From a virus: 27,874 nucleotides of DNA. Below are positions 5,098 to 12,751 of the stretch, one piece after another (positions within the stretch are counted from its first letter, which is position 1; every line of letters starts with the position of its first letter). A model generated the notes under the pieces. That model was not told where the DNA came from and did not search any database. It worked only from the letters and a program-made list of their open reading frames with translations. The position numbers and the translations under genes were made by a program. The stretch covers positions 1 to 27,874 of IMG/VR virus record IMGVR_UViG_3300021364_000131; one strand, written 5' to 3'.

Positions 5098-5163
5098 CCC
5101 GTTCCCCTCTGTGACTCTCTCGAGTCTTTTATAGTATAGAAAAGTAATAATGAAAAAGCAAGA

Positions 5164-5886
5164 TTAAATTAACTTATTTACCTGTATGTACTCGCTCAAA
5201 TAGTTAGCAAACCAATCTTGAGCATCTTCTCCGTAGTGTCCCCATTTAGCGTATGGAGAATGCTTAAAACCATTTGCTTCTAATAAATCCACATAAGAAA
5301 ACTGTTCTTCTAAAATAAAAGGGAATCTTTTGTGATTTAATTCGTTGTAATACTGAAATAAATTATTATCAGAAATAGTCTTGCAAGAGTTCCAAAAGAG
5401 ATATTTAATTTTATTAGCTATAAGAAGGTTTTGGAGCAATAAAACATTAGAGTAAAATTTTATACTTGCTTGAAGATTATTCTGTCTTATAACCCACATT
5501 TTGTAGTAACTAAAGGCTGATTTACTAGATTGTTTTTTGTAGGTTTCTTCATTACCAGAAACTAGAGGCATCCAACCATTATCCCAGAATCCTCTCTCAT
5601 CTCTAGTAGTTTTAAAAAGCTCGGTTCTATGAAGTCCTGGCCAATTTATGATAACAAATAAGTTTGAAGGATCGTAGTCAGATTTTTGCTTGAGTTTAGC
5701 TATGTATTCTATAGTAGTTCTGACAACCCTATCGTCTGATGCTCCAGATATAGATAAGTTTTTATGCTGAATTCCTAAGCTGTTTGCTAGTTTTAGAGGC
5801 CATGCCTTGTTATAGCACTCACCTTGAAGAGAAAACTCAATCTCTGCTCCTGCTGTATGAGAGCAGCCATTAGCTAACAAAAGCAT
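5164..5886 (-). CDS. SGNH-like hydrolase
   Basis: 240 residues. The N-terminal MLLLANGCSHTAGAEIEF is a block I variant (GCSHT in place of GDSxT). Block II/III is present as NLSISGASDDRVV, a strand VIINWPGLHRTE occupies the usual block III position, and WGHYGEDAQDWFANYL near the end may hold the His. The nucleophile would be the Ser of GCSHT. Homologous phage proteins usually sit beside glycan or tail-fibre genes, but no substrate is known. The start overlaps the preceding gene by 17 nt, and the gene is last in the radical SAM unit, just before a terminator. Confidence 0.72.
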   Translation of the reverse strand: MLLLANGCSHTAGAEIEFSLQGECYNKAWPLKLANSLGIQHKNLSISGASDDRVVRTTIEYIAKLKQKSDYDPSNLFVIINWPGLHRTELFKTTRDERGFWDNGWMPLVSGNEETYKKQSSKSAFSYYKMWVIRQNNLQASIKFYSNVLLLQNLLIANKIKYLFWNSCKTISDNNLFQYYNELNHKRFPFILEEQFSYVDLLEANGFKHSPYAKWGHYGEDAQDWFANYLSEYIQVNKLI

Positions 5887-6202
5887 TGGCGGTGATATTA
5901 AAATCTAGGGCAGCAGGACTACTCTCATCATATTCACTATCATAAGTTAAAAGCTTATTATAAATATAATTCATCCCACCTGCAGTTTCATATTCAGTTA
6001 GCGTGTTTGCTTTTGGTATATCATCAAAAGCTACAGAAACGTCAGTAGTAAGCGGGTAAACTCCTATCGGAAATCTTTGAATAGAAAACAAATAGGCTCT
6101 TTCTATGTCTACGGAGGTTTCTGGATTTCCTCCTAACTGTGCTTGTGATGTAATGTTTACTGATGTAATACCAAATTCAGAGTTTTGCCATAAATAACTC
6201 AT
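5870..6202 (-). CDS. 110-residue hypothetical protein
   Basis: Starts at a TAATG overlap with the radical SAM gene and ends inside the SGNH gene. It opens MSYLWQNSEFGITSVNITSQ, is beta-rich and Thr/Ser/Asn-rich, and has no cysteine, signal peptide or membrane segment. It might be a small virion or fibre-associated protein, or the substrate or partner of the radical SAM enzyme it is coupled to. Both ideas rest on position only. Confidence 0.65.
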   Translation of the reverse strand: MSYLWQNSEFGITSVNITSQAQLGGNPETSVDIERAYLFSIQRFPIGVYPLTTDVSVAFDDIPKANTLTEYETAGGMNYIYNKLLTYDSEYDESSPAALDFNITANAFVS

Positions 6203-7353
6203 TAAATCTCCTTTATATACTTCTCATACATAGGAAAAGTATCAAAAAAATTAGTGCCTCTGTGTTTATCTAACATAAGGTTAAAAGAAACCATCTGCTC
6301 TCTGATCATATCCAAGCTGTAAAACTCTGGAATAGCACCATAGTCAGTCATATGATACCCCTTATCAAGATCTTTGTCTATAAAATTTTTAAAAACGTTT
6401 ATTAGTTCTGGGTAAGGTTGATACATTTTTAACAGCGTCTGTTTATCTTCCCTGTATAAAAGTTGCGGATTAGTATGAATTGGTAAGTAACAAGGAGAAT
6501 ATACAATGTTTTTTCCATACTTTTTAAACTTTTCTATCTTCGGTAAAGTCCAAACACTAAATATATTTACAACACAGTTAATAGTATCAATGTAGTCGTA
6601 TGCCTTTATAAAATTTTCTTTAAAAACCTCCAAGTTAAATCCTGACCTGCCATACTCAACATGCTCGCCCCACCCGTCACAACTAGCTTCTAAAGATACT
6701 GAATTGAATTTATTCCATAAAGGAAGTAAGTCAATACCTTTATAGTCAAGTTTTGATAGATTTGTAGAATAACCTAATGAAACATTAGTGAGACCATTAT
6801 CAATCAAAAAGGAGAGCAAAGTATAATGCGCATCAGTAATAAGAGGTTCTCCTCCAGATATACTTAAGTGATTTAAATTTCCTGCAGAGATCTCTTTTTT
6901 AAGGAGGGGGAATAAATACTCACTCGTAGTGCTGAAAGCATCTTTATAAACAGAATTATTCTCAAATACAAAGTGATTATGTTTTTTGTTTTCTATCGCC
7001 CAACTTGAAGAGAAAGCAGGTCCGCACATTCTACACTTAAAGTTGCAAACATTGTTTAGTCTAATGTGGATTGAGTGCAATCCAGATGAGCGTTGGTGGT
7101 TAATTCTATGAGTTTTTAAGTTATTATCTTCATTCTTCCAACACCAATCACAACTAGGGTGTTTAGTATTAGACAACAGGGATTGTTTAAGATCAGCTAA
7201 TGCAGACCCTGAAGAGTATTCAGCCAAATTTTTTCCCATTGGGAATCTATTTGAAGGCATAACACAGCAAGGAGTAACGCTGCCATCCTCCTCAATGTGA
7301 AGTTCTGTCCAAGGTCTATCACAATATGTCTTACTTTGATGCGGCTCGTGCAA
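6202..7353 (-). CDS. radical SAM protein with twitch/SPASM-like cysteines
   Basis: 383 residues. The N-terminal CDRPWTELHIEEDGSVTPCC and the pair CDWCW (residues 68-71) look like a twitch/SPASM-type auxiliary segment placed ahead of the core. The canonical [4Fe-4S] motif CxxxCxxC is CNFKCRMC (103-110), and SGGEPL follows around residue 166 (SAM-binding GGE). Enzymes of this type cut SAM to a 5'-deoxyadenosyl radical and modify peptides, sugars or other small molecules. Twitch-domain radical SAM proteins are known in marine T4-type phages without assigned substrates. It overlaps the SprT-like gene by 23 nt and the next gene by TAATG. Codon use looks like its neighbours. Confidence 0.9.
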   Translation of the reverse strand: MHEPHQSKTYCDRPWTELHIEEDGSVTPCCVMPSNRFPMGKNLAEYSSGSALADLKQSLLSNTKHPSCDWCWKNEDNNLKTHRINHQRSSGLHSIHIRLNNVCNFKCRMCGPAFSSSWAIENKKHNHFVFENNSVYKDAFSTTSEYLFPLLKKEISAGNLNHLSISGGEPLITDAHYTLLSFLIDNGLTNVSLGYSTNLSKLDYKGIDLLPLWNKFNSVSLEASCDGWGEHVEYGRSGFNLEVFKENFIKAYDYIDTINCVVNIFSVWTLPKIEKFKKYGKNIVYSPCYLPIHTNPQLLYREDKQTLLKMYQPYPELINVFKNFIDKDLDKGYHMTDYGAIPEFYSLDMIREQMVSFNLMLDKHRGTNFFDTFPMYEKYIKEI

Positions 7354-7873
7354 TTAAAGGCTCTCTCTTGATACCAGTAATCTCGTCTTTAATACGTTGG
7401 TATTCCTCAGCCATCTCACGTTGATTTTCGAGAGTGTCATTAAGAAAAGCAATCCTGAGTCTACTGTAAAAATTTTTCCAAACAGGACCGTGAGGTTTAC
7501 ACCTAAAACGATTTATCTTATATGAATAGTACTGTAATGCGTGTGCTATCTCATGCAAAATTACCATATCTAGTCTATCATAAGTTCTGCGAGTATAAAA
7601 GCCCCCAATAGCAGGATGATCATCAAAAGATTTATATTCATACACTCTGTAAATTTCACCCTTATAGTCACGACAAAGATGATTCATAGCAATATTAATT
7701 CCAGGACCATCGGCATACATTCCTCCACGAGAGGAACGACGTTTAGGATCCCAATCTAGTTTTACACTACCAAGTTTGAAGTTTTTATATATCTCTTGCT
7801 GACAATACTCCTCGACTTGACGAATGTAGTCATTAGCGTATTTATTCCACTTTGCACGTTCAATACTATTCAT
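7331..7873 (-). CDS. SprT-like zinc metalloprotein
   Basis: 180 residues. The zinc-protease helix HEIAHALQ appears at about residue 107, and the third ligand is likely the His in KPHGPVWKNFYSRL, as in SprT/Spartan peptidases (HExxH...H). A basic KRRSSRGGMYADG segment precedes it. SprT-like proteins act on DNA-bound proteins in eukaryotes, and in bacteria and phages the target is unknown. There is no zinc ribbon at the C-terminus. The ATG overlaps the apt stop (ATGA), and the gene's end overlaps the radical SAM start. Confidence 0.82.
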   Translation of the reverse strand: MNSIERAKWNKYANDYIRQVEEYCQQEIYKNFKLGSVKLDWDPKRRSSRGGMYADGPGINIAMNHLCRDYKGEIYRVYEYKSFDDHPAIGGFYTRRTYDRLDMVILHEIAHALQYYSYKINRFRCKPHGPVWKNFYSRLRIAFLNDTLENQREMAEEYQRIKDEITGIKREPLIARAASK

Positions 7874-8376
7874 GATATGTGCCTCAATGCTATAACATTG
7901 TCTAAAGAGTTTATTTGAGTAAGATTTAAGATAGTAACATAACCCACTACTTTTGCTCCTGATTTTTCGACTAATTTTTTTGCTGCCTGTATACTGCCAC
8001 CTGTAGCAATTAGATCATCTGCAATTAAAACTCGACTTGTGTGACCAAATATACCTTCCTGCAAAACTAACGTATCAGAACCATACTCAAGTTCGTAGGG
8101 TTCTTCAATAAGATCGCCAGGATATTTGGCACCTTTTTTACGAATCATAGTGAAAGGAAGACTCATAGCATGAGATAGTGCTGCTCCAACTACAAAGCCT
8201 CTACTTTCGAGTCCCGCTATATTAGTGAGATGACAATGTTTTCTTTCACATTCATTAGCAAGTTGTTCAATATAGTAATTCCAAGCAGGACTGCTGAATA
8301 GGCTATTTAAATCATAAAAATCAATCCCAGGTTTTGGATAATCAGGTATTACTCTAATATAGTCTAAAATACTCAT
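7870..8376 (-). CDS. apt: adenine phosphoribosyltransferase
   Basis: 168 residues, slightly shorter than cellular Apt (about 180). The reaction is adenine + PRPP to AMP + PPi, a cytoplasmic purine salvage step. The PRPP-binding motif VLIADDLIATGGSIQAA is intact (acidic pair DD, then ATGGS). Upstream are PGIDFYDLNSLF, AGLESRGFVVGAAL and the flexible-loop region MIRKKGAKYPGDLI, all in the family order. The start overlaps the preceding stop (ATGA). Salvage of host purines would feed phage DNA synthesis. Confidence 0.93.
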   Translation of the reverse strand: MSILDYIRVIPDYPKPGIDFYDLNSLFSSPAWNYYIEQLANECERKHCHLTNIAGLESRGFVVGAALSHAMSLPFTMIRKKGAKYPGDLIEEPYELEYGSDTLVLQEGIFGHTSRVLIADDLIATGGSIQAAKKLVEKSGAKVVGYVTILNLTQINSLDNVIALRHIS

Positions 8377-8657
8377 CGACGTTTCCCTGTTGCTGAATCT
8401 GATGCTTCTTTAGAAGATAAAACTACAAGATTTCCCTTGTTATAAGCCTGCCCAATATGTACACCATCGCCAGAGTAACGTTTATTACCCTTAACAAAAC
8501 CATTACCAACACGATCAGATGTTGGAGCGGTAACAATATCAGTTTTATAATTAGGAAAGGATGCTCTTGCTTTAGGTTTTTGTGCAAGTTGTTGTGGATG
8601 AACTCCCATACGTCGGAGCCATTTTTCATGGTAGTCTTTTTGCTGTGTTTTAGACAT
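8373..8657 (-). CDS. small conserved marine-phage protein
   Basis: 94 residues from the ATG at 8657, preceded by AGGAGATAAT. An upstream in-frame Met lacks a ribosome site. It opens SKTQQKDYHEKWLRRMGVHP, then FPNYKTDIVTAPTSDRVGNG, YSGDGVHIGQAYNKGNLVVL and a basic end TGKRR. I recall a family of similar length and layout in T7- and T4-type marine phages (SLNTG, then an IAxxHKSNxVPV motif and a terminal Arg pair) with no known function, and this looks like a divergent member. It is coupled to apt. Confidence 0.7.
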   Translation of the reverse strand: MSKTQQKDYHEKWLRRMGVHPQQLAQKPKARASFPNYKTDIVTAPTSDRVGNGFVKGNKRYSGDGVHIGQAYNKGNLVVLSSKEASDSATGKRR

Positions 8658-8711
8658 ATTATCTCCTGTTATTTTATACATAATAACAAAAGACAAGGCT
8701 TTAGGCAACTA

Positions 8712-8948
8712 TTAAGTGGGATTTCCTATTAGTTTGTAGAAGTCAGACTCTTTAATACAGAGGGGTGGGTATTGCATGTCTTTAGTCCCTTGACCCTTAT
8801 TCACTTTATCTTGAAACTCCCAGTAAAAATTCTGAACTAATTCCCTACAGTTGCGTTCAGAATCAAAAGGTAGTTCTGGAAAAGCATATAAATCAACTGA
8901 ATTAGTTTCTGGCACAGTAGCAATAAAAAATACTAATATCCATTTCAC
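8712..8948 (-). CDS. small exported or membrane-anchored protein, GTG start
   Basis: 78 residues from a GTG at 8948 with AAGGAG 6 nt upstream. The N-terminus MKWILVFFIATVPETNSV is a short hydrophobic segment, either signal peptide or anchor. The rest has two Cys (RNCRELV and PPLCIKESDF) that could form a disulfide outside the cytoplasm. It is preceded by the good promoter at 9001-9029. No family is recognised. Confidence 0.6.
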   Translation of the reverse strand: MKWILVFFIATVPETNSVDLYAFPELPFDSERNCRELVQNFYWEFQDKVNKGQGTKDMQYPPLCIKESDFYKLIGNPT

Positions 8949-9000
8949 AATGAACTCCTTAAAATCTCGTAGATAATCAAAGATGATTTCTGTGAGATGG

Positions 9001-9029
9001 ATTATATGACGTAACTAATAGTATGTCAG
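9001..9029 (-). promoter_or_regulatory. sigma70-type promoter CTGACA-17-TATAAT
   Basis: The -35 CTGACA (9029-9024), a 17-bp spacer and a perfect -10 TATAAT (9006-9001) lie 52 bp upstream of the GTG at 8948. A second TATAAT at 9071-9066 has only a weak -35. The 134-bp gap also holds a GGAC-GAAA-GTCC hairpin with a GNRA-type loop at about 9036-9047. Confidence 0.72.
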
Positions 9030-9082
9030 ATGAAAGGACTTTCGTCCAAATAACTTTCGTAGAAGATTATAAGAGTACCAAA

Positions 9083-9949
9083 TTATTTTTGAACCTTTGG
9101 TGACCAAAAAGTAGTTCGTCCATCATTTAGTTTAACTCGCTCAACAGGATTACCGTATATGTCAACTTTTTGGTTGTAAACCATAACATGTCCTCCTCTA
9201 GCTTCTACTATTTCATTAGGATTAGATGCAAACCGAGTGTACTTCCCATGATTATTATATAAATCAGAATAGTTACGAATAGTTGCCCCACCAGACTCAT
9301 ACGATGCTGATAGTACCTTACACACTGCGTAATAAAGTTTTTCAAGTTCTTCATCAGTGCAACTCTCAAGCAATCTGTCAGGTCGTATACCTGCTAAAAA
9401 TAATGATTCAGACTTGTAGATATTTCCAACACCAGATATTTGAGACTGATCCATAAGCCACTTAACCAGTGTCCATCGGGGCTTGCGACGAGCAATGTGA
9501 AGAAAGTCGGATAGAGTGCAAGGATTATTAAGCATATCAGGGCCAATAGAATCAAGTTTCTTCTGATGATCCTTATGATTAAATACAAACTTAACAGTAC
9601 CAAAATTACGTTGATCATTATAGTATATTGCCGAATCATCATCAAAGTAAAACGCAATACGCGTGTGCTTTGATGGTTGAAGTTTAAAATTACCACTCAT
9701 ACCAAGAGTAGTATACATGTAGCAAATCGGAAGAAGATCTCCGAACTCCCACCAAATGAATTTACCTTTATTAAAAACACCTTTAACAGGCAGGTGTTTT
9801 TCGTCGAGAGCAAGGTAAAAATCTGCAAACCCTGTTGGTAAATTCTTAACATACCTACCAGAAACAAAGTTAATGTTGACTAACGACTTATATTGTACAG
9901 CACGGTTTACTTGCCGTGCTGTACGAGTGCATTCTGGACCTTCAGGCAT
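9083..9949 (-). CDS. Fpg/Nei-family DNA glycosylase with zincless finger
   Basis: 288 residues of a bifunctional base-excision enzyme that removes oxidised bases and nicks the strand. The mature N-terminus PEGPECTRTARQVNRAV supplies the catalytic Pro2 and Glu3. FNKGKFIWWEF gives the conserved Lys (about residue 61), LGMSG (82-86) and NFGTVKF follow. The helix-two-turn-helix is ISGVGNIYKSESLFLAGIRP (171-190). At the C-terminus the beta-hairpin arginine is kept in GRTTFWSPKVQK, but the four zinc Cys of typical Fpg/Nei are absent. That resembles the zincless finger of NEIL1 or viral Nei. The start follows the preceding gene by TAATG. Nei versus Fpg cannot be settled here. Confidence 0.92.
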   Translation of the reverse strand: MPEGPECTRTARQVNRAVQYKSLVNINFVSGRYVKNLPTGFADFYLALDEKHLPVKGVFNKGKFIWWEFGDLLPICYMYTTLGMSGNFKLQPSKHTRIAFYFDDDSAIYYNDQRNFGTVKFVFNHKDHQKKLDSIGPDMLNNPCTLSDFLHIARRKPRWTLVKWLMDQSQISGVGNIYKSESLFLAGIRPDRLLESCTDEELEKLYYAVCKVLSASYESGGATIRNYSDLYNNHGKYTRFASNPNEIVEARGGHVMVYNQKVDIYGNPVERVKLNDGRTTFWSPKVQK

Positions 9950-10212
9950 TAACGCATCCGTAAGTTAGCTGTGCGGGGAAAACCCCAAACATCAATAGCC
10001 GGAACACGTATCATTCGTTCTTTAGTGTTCTTCTTATCGGGGTTTGGGATAGTAATCATGACATTCTTTCCAGCACGCCACGCTCTCACTTGATTAGTGA
10101 TACGAGCGTCAGACTGCATATAAGTACGACGCACGTCTTTAAGAAGACTTCTATTAACGCTATCACGTTCACCTTTAGAAACCTGATGAGCTCTTGATCT
10201 TTTCTTTCCCAT
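9949..10212 (-). CDS. small basic protein behind a late promoter
   Basis: An 87-residue, strongly basic protein: MGKKRSRAHQVSKGERDSVN, then VRAWRAGKNVMITIPNP and a tail FPRTANLRMR. It has no cysteine and no membrane segment. The AAGGAG ribosome site is 6 nt upstream of the ATG and a perfect T4-type late motif lies at 10235-10242. Late expression plus high charge suggests a nucleic-acid-contacting or virion-internal protein. Similar short basic proteins occur in marine phages, without known role. Its stop overlaps the glycosylase ATG. Confidence 0.7.
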   Translation of the reverse strand: MGKKRSRAHQVSKGERDSVNRSLLKDVRRTYMQSDARITNQVRAWRAGKNVMITIPNPDKKNTKERMIRVPAIDVWGFPRTANLRMR

Positions 10213-10234
10213 TGCTTTCTCCTTATTGAAATAT

Positions 10235-10242
10235 TATTTATA
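10235..10242 (-). promoter_or_regulatory. T4-type late promoter TATAAATA
   Basis: A perfect TATAAATA on the minus strand lies 22 bp upstream of the ATG at 10212 and in an intergenic gap, with AAGGAG between. T4-group phages use this octamer with gp55 as late sigma factor. It would drive the 10212 gene and the glycosylase. Confidence 0.65.
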
Positions 10243-10253
10243 ATAAGAAAAAA

Positions 10254-10937
10254 TTAAGGAAAAGACAAGGACGTATTTAAATCATATAGGATGTAGTCAA
10301 CAATCATATTAGCAGTTTTTTCACCAAAATGATAGCCGTCTCTTCCATAGTCTAAAGTAGGAAAATTTGCGAAAAGGTTTAACTCCTTACTTAATTTTTT
10401 GTCGATACGTTGTTTAGGTATTAATAGGTTTGTAATATTAGGATAGTTAAAATTTATTTTATGATAATTATGTAAAAAATTGTTAAGATTGTCCTGATCA
10501 GAAGCCTTTTGATCAAAATATATATGTGTATAATGATCTTCATGCCTTCTGTGAAAAAAAGACCACATTATGACAATATGTTTGGGATTATATTGAGATT
10601 GAATTTGAAGAGCCATTTTTGATATATAATCGTTAGACAATCCGTCCATACCAAGATTTAAGCACCTAATGGTGCTTCGTGTTTTAAGCACGTAGGGCCA
10701 TGTATGTTCTAGTGGGACGGAAATTCCGTGAGTGAAGCTATCGCCAAGGCACCATATTACGCTACTTAAGTCTTCTGGCCACTCATTATCTCTGAATCCC
10801 CTAGAGTTGTGGTAATACGTAACATCAAAAGGGTAATTTAAATACCAATGTTTAGAAACACAATGCTCAAGTGAATCCATAGAACCGGGATAAAGACCCT
10901 CTTTATTTTTAAAAGAAGGGCATATCAAGTAGTCCAA
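10254..10937 (-). CDS. SGNH-like hydrolase
   Basis: 227 residues. Block I is IWCLGDSFTHGISV (about 82-95, Ser nucleophile) and block II is NLGMDGLSND. Block III is replaced by VIMWSFFHRRHED, and block V is GRDGYHFGEKTANMI with Asp-x-x-His (DGYH). The extra N-terminal 80 residues contain FDVTYYHNSRGFRD, seen in other phage and bacterial SGNH acyltransferase-like proteins. It overlaps the sulfotransferase-like gene by 13 nt, suggesting a shared substrate. Esterase or O-acetyltransferase are both possible. Confidence 0.82.
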   Translation of the reverse strand: MDYLICPSFKNKEGLYPGSMDSLEHCVSKHWYLNYPFDVTYYHNSRGFRDNEWPEDLSSVIWCLGDSFTHGISVPLEHTWPYVLKTRSTIRCLNLGMDGLSNDYISKMALQIQSQYNPKHIVIMWSFFHRRHEDHYTHIYFDQKASDQDNLNNFLHNYHKINFNYPNITNLLIPKQRIDKKLSKELNLFANFPTLDYGRDGYHFGEKTANMIVDYILYDLNTSLSFP

Positions 10938-11809
10938 AAATCTCTCTCTTTTTGCATCCTTTCTCTAACTTCAAATTTGGATACCTTTTCAAGTAAATTC
11001 GAAGGATAATTATTATATGTGTCTAAAAGATCAAAAAAATTTGTTAGTGTTTTTTGTTTTTCTTGGAGAGTAGTTTTTTTATAAGGCAAGGATGTTGTCA
11101 TAAGATTTCTCTGATTTAAGCTATTTATAAAGTCAGAAATCTCGTGAAAGTGAATTAGTTCTTGTGGAGTATAGTTAGAAAGATCTTGATTTCTCAACAT
11201 TTTAAAATGAAACTGATTATATTTAGTTAAGTTAAAGTTTGTTGCTGGCAAGGAAAATAATTTTGACAAAGTGCCTTCAGTATCTTGAATTAAATCAAAA
11301 TAGTCTACTTTTGTGTGCTTTGGAAAATGTTCTTCAACCCAAAGGTAAAATTTTTCAAAATGACGAATTCCTTCAAGAAACGATTTCTCTGGAAGTGTGT
11401 AAGGTGAGTTTGCAGCTATGTTATCATATGCCTTTTTAGAGTATACATTTAAGCTAGGTTCTTGGTTAAAAACTCTCATTGAGTGGCTTAATATAGACTC
11501 AAAAGGGCATCTTTTTATAATAATGATATTATTGAAAAAATTTTTACAGAAAAATAAATATTTTTGTTGCTGCTTTGGATTAAGTTGCCTAGTTCTATAG
11601 TGAGAGGCTCTCGCAACAATTGAGTTTTTTGAAGAGAGTAGAGTTTGAAATAAGAATTGATCAGATTTAGGTAGAATATGATTAGTTAATTCATGAAAGT
11701 TTTCAGTAGTAATACCAACAGAGTTTAAATAAATAGTGAGAGTACGTTGAAAAAAAGTACTTCCAATAGCGTCGGGAGTTATTATAAGTATCTTTTTTAA
11801 GTCATCCAT
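10925..11809 (-). CDS. sulfotransferase-like protein
   Basis: 294 residues. The N-terminal ILIITPDAIGSTFFQRTLTI occupies the place of the PAPS 5'-phosphosulfate loop, with GSTFFQR at the usual GxxRS/T site. The 3'-phosphate-binding segment is IIIIKRCPFESILSHSMRVF. The rest is helical, Lys-rich and ends RMQKERDFWTT. The assignment is to a sulfotransferase-like P-loop fold; PAPS use is not shown. It overlaps the zinc-ribbon gene upstream by 8 nt and the SGNH gene downstream by 13 nt. Confidence 0.6.
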   Translation of the reverse strand: MDDLKKILIITPDAIGSTFFQRTLTIYLNSVGITTENFHELTNHILPKSDQFLFQTLLSSKNSIVARASHYRTRQLNPKQQQKYLFFCKNFFNNIIIIKRCPFESILSHSMRVFNQEPSLNVYSKKAYDNIAANSPYTLPEKSFLEGIRHFEKFYLWVEEHFPKHTKVDYFDLIQDTEGTLSKLFSLPATNFNLTKYNQFHFKMLRNQDLSNYTPQELIHFHEISDFINSLNQRNLMTTSLPYKKTTLQEKQKTLTNFFDLLDTYNNYPSNLLEKVSKFEVRERMQKERDFWTT

Positions 11810-12008
11810 AGCTACTGATAAAACTAGAAGATACAGTGGAATTCTGTCTTAACTCAATAAAAGAAGAGATAAAGTTTTGTGGTTCATAAATTTGTTCACA
11901 TTTTGAACACTCAATCAAATCAAGAGGTTCTATCTTACCATTTTGAAACCATACCTCTTCTTCTTGAGAACAGATAGGACAGCTACTTCTGGCTCTGTGT
12001 ATATACAT
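11802..12008 (-). CDS. small zinc-ribbon protein
   Basis: 68 residues with two Cys pairs, SCPICSQEEEV and IECSKCEQIYEP, about 20 residues apart. This is a zinc-ribbon layout as in HNH-linked or transcription-factor ribbons. The C-terminus is Ser-rich and flexible. The gene begins inside the lipase 3' end (26 nt overlap) and ends inside the sulfotransferase-like gene. A DNA-, RNA- or protein-binding adaptor is the cautious call. Confidence 0.68.
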   Translation of the reverse strand: MYIHRARSSCPICSQEEEVWFQNGKIEPLDLIECSKCEQIYEPQNFISSFIELRQNSTVSSSFISSYG

Positions 12009-12735
12009 TTTGAACTTTTTCGTAGTAGAGACCCATAGAGTGATCGAAGATTCCGTCGAAAAGTTGTCCTTTAGCTATTGCACGAGCACGACCTCTCCAA
12101 CGGTCTTTAACACGCTGCCAGGGGGTCATCTTTCTAATATTACCATAGTGATTAATATAAACTAACTCACCATGATGACGATAAATAATTGGAAATGGAA
12201 CTTTAGTAACAATGTCGTTATTATTAACAAAACGCCAGTGTTTAATTCCATCATTTTTCATTTCTTTGACGAAGGCGCGATTACCTACACGGGGGGAACC
12301 GAATGTATAGAGTTCGTGTGCGTCCAACCGACTAGCACATATGGTAGCTAATGCAGCTCCTAACGAATGCCCCGTACACGTAATTTTATACCCATCGTCA
12401 AGTTTTTGTTCGTCTATCCAACGAACAATATTATCATAGACTTTATCGAGAGCTTGTGCAAATCCAAAATGAACTAAACCCTTTTCTCGTGCAGGTTTTC
12501 TCCAAGCCTTTGCATCAGCTAAAATATCTTTCATCTCTTCAGGTTCGGTTCCTCTAAATACGATGAAGATTTCATTTGCATTGCTTTTACGACAAACAAA
12601 AGCCTGAGTACCGTCTTTATCGAACCAAGCCCATTCATTATATCCAATGTCTTTTAATAATTTTTCAACTTCGTCTCGGTCTCTATATACACCAAGAGCG
12701 AAACCTGCTGTGAGAGCAGCTTTTTTATAATCCAT
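11983..12735 (-). CDS. class 3 lipase (alpha/beta hydrolase)
   Basis: 250 residues. The nucleophile elbow is ITCTGHSLGAALATICASRL (Ser124). FIVFRGTEPEEMKDIL carries the oxyanion-side motif of class 3 lipases, then YTFGSPRVGNRAFV, the Asp in NNNDIVTKVPF (174) and the His in YRHHGELVYI (187 or 188). The triad is thus complete. There is no signal peptide, so it acts in the cytoplasm or after lysis. Triacylglycerol or phospholipid esters are the usual substrates. AAAGGAG precedes the ATG. A complete lipase is unusual phage cargo; membrane phospholipid attack at lysis or lipid scavenging are possible roles. Confidence 0.92.
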   Translation of the reverse strand: MDYKKAALTAGFALGVYRDRDEVEKLLKDIGYNEWAWFDKDGTQAFVCRKSNANEIFIVFRGTEPEEMKDILADAKAWRKPAREKGLVHFGFAQALDKVYDNIVRWIDEQKLDDGYKITCTGHSLGAALATICASRLDAHELYTFGSPRVGNRAFVKEMKNDGIKHWRFVNNNDIVTKVPFPIIYRHHGELVYINHYGNIRKMTPWQRVKDRWRGRARAIAKGQLFDGIFDHSMGLYYEKVQNVYTQSQK

Positions 12736-12751
12736 GAGGGGAACTCCTTTA

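Noticed and set aside
5113-5126. Short GACTC/GAGTC hairpin with Ts on the plus strand
   Set aside because: The stem is only 5 bp and the T-run points along the plus strand, where there are no genes. The nearby 5057-5097 hairpin is the better terminator.
9030-9060. Possible hammerhead-like ribozyme around the GGAC-GAAA-GTCC hairpin
   Set aside because: The conserved CUGAUGA core and paired stems I and III are not present. Only a short stem with a GAAA loop can be supported.
11122-11129. TATAAATA octamer in mid-gene of the sulfotransferase-like protein
   Set aside because: No gene starts within a useful distance downstream, so it is treated as chance in AT-rich coding sequence.
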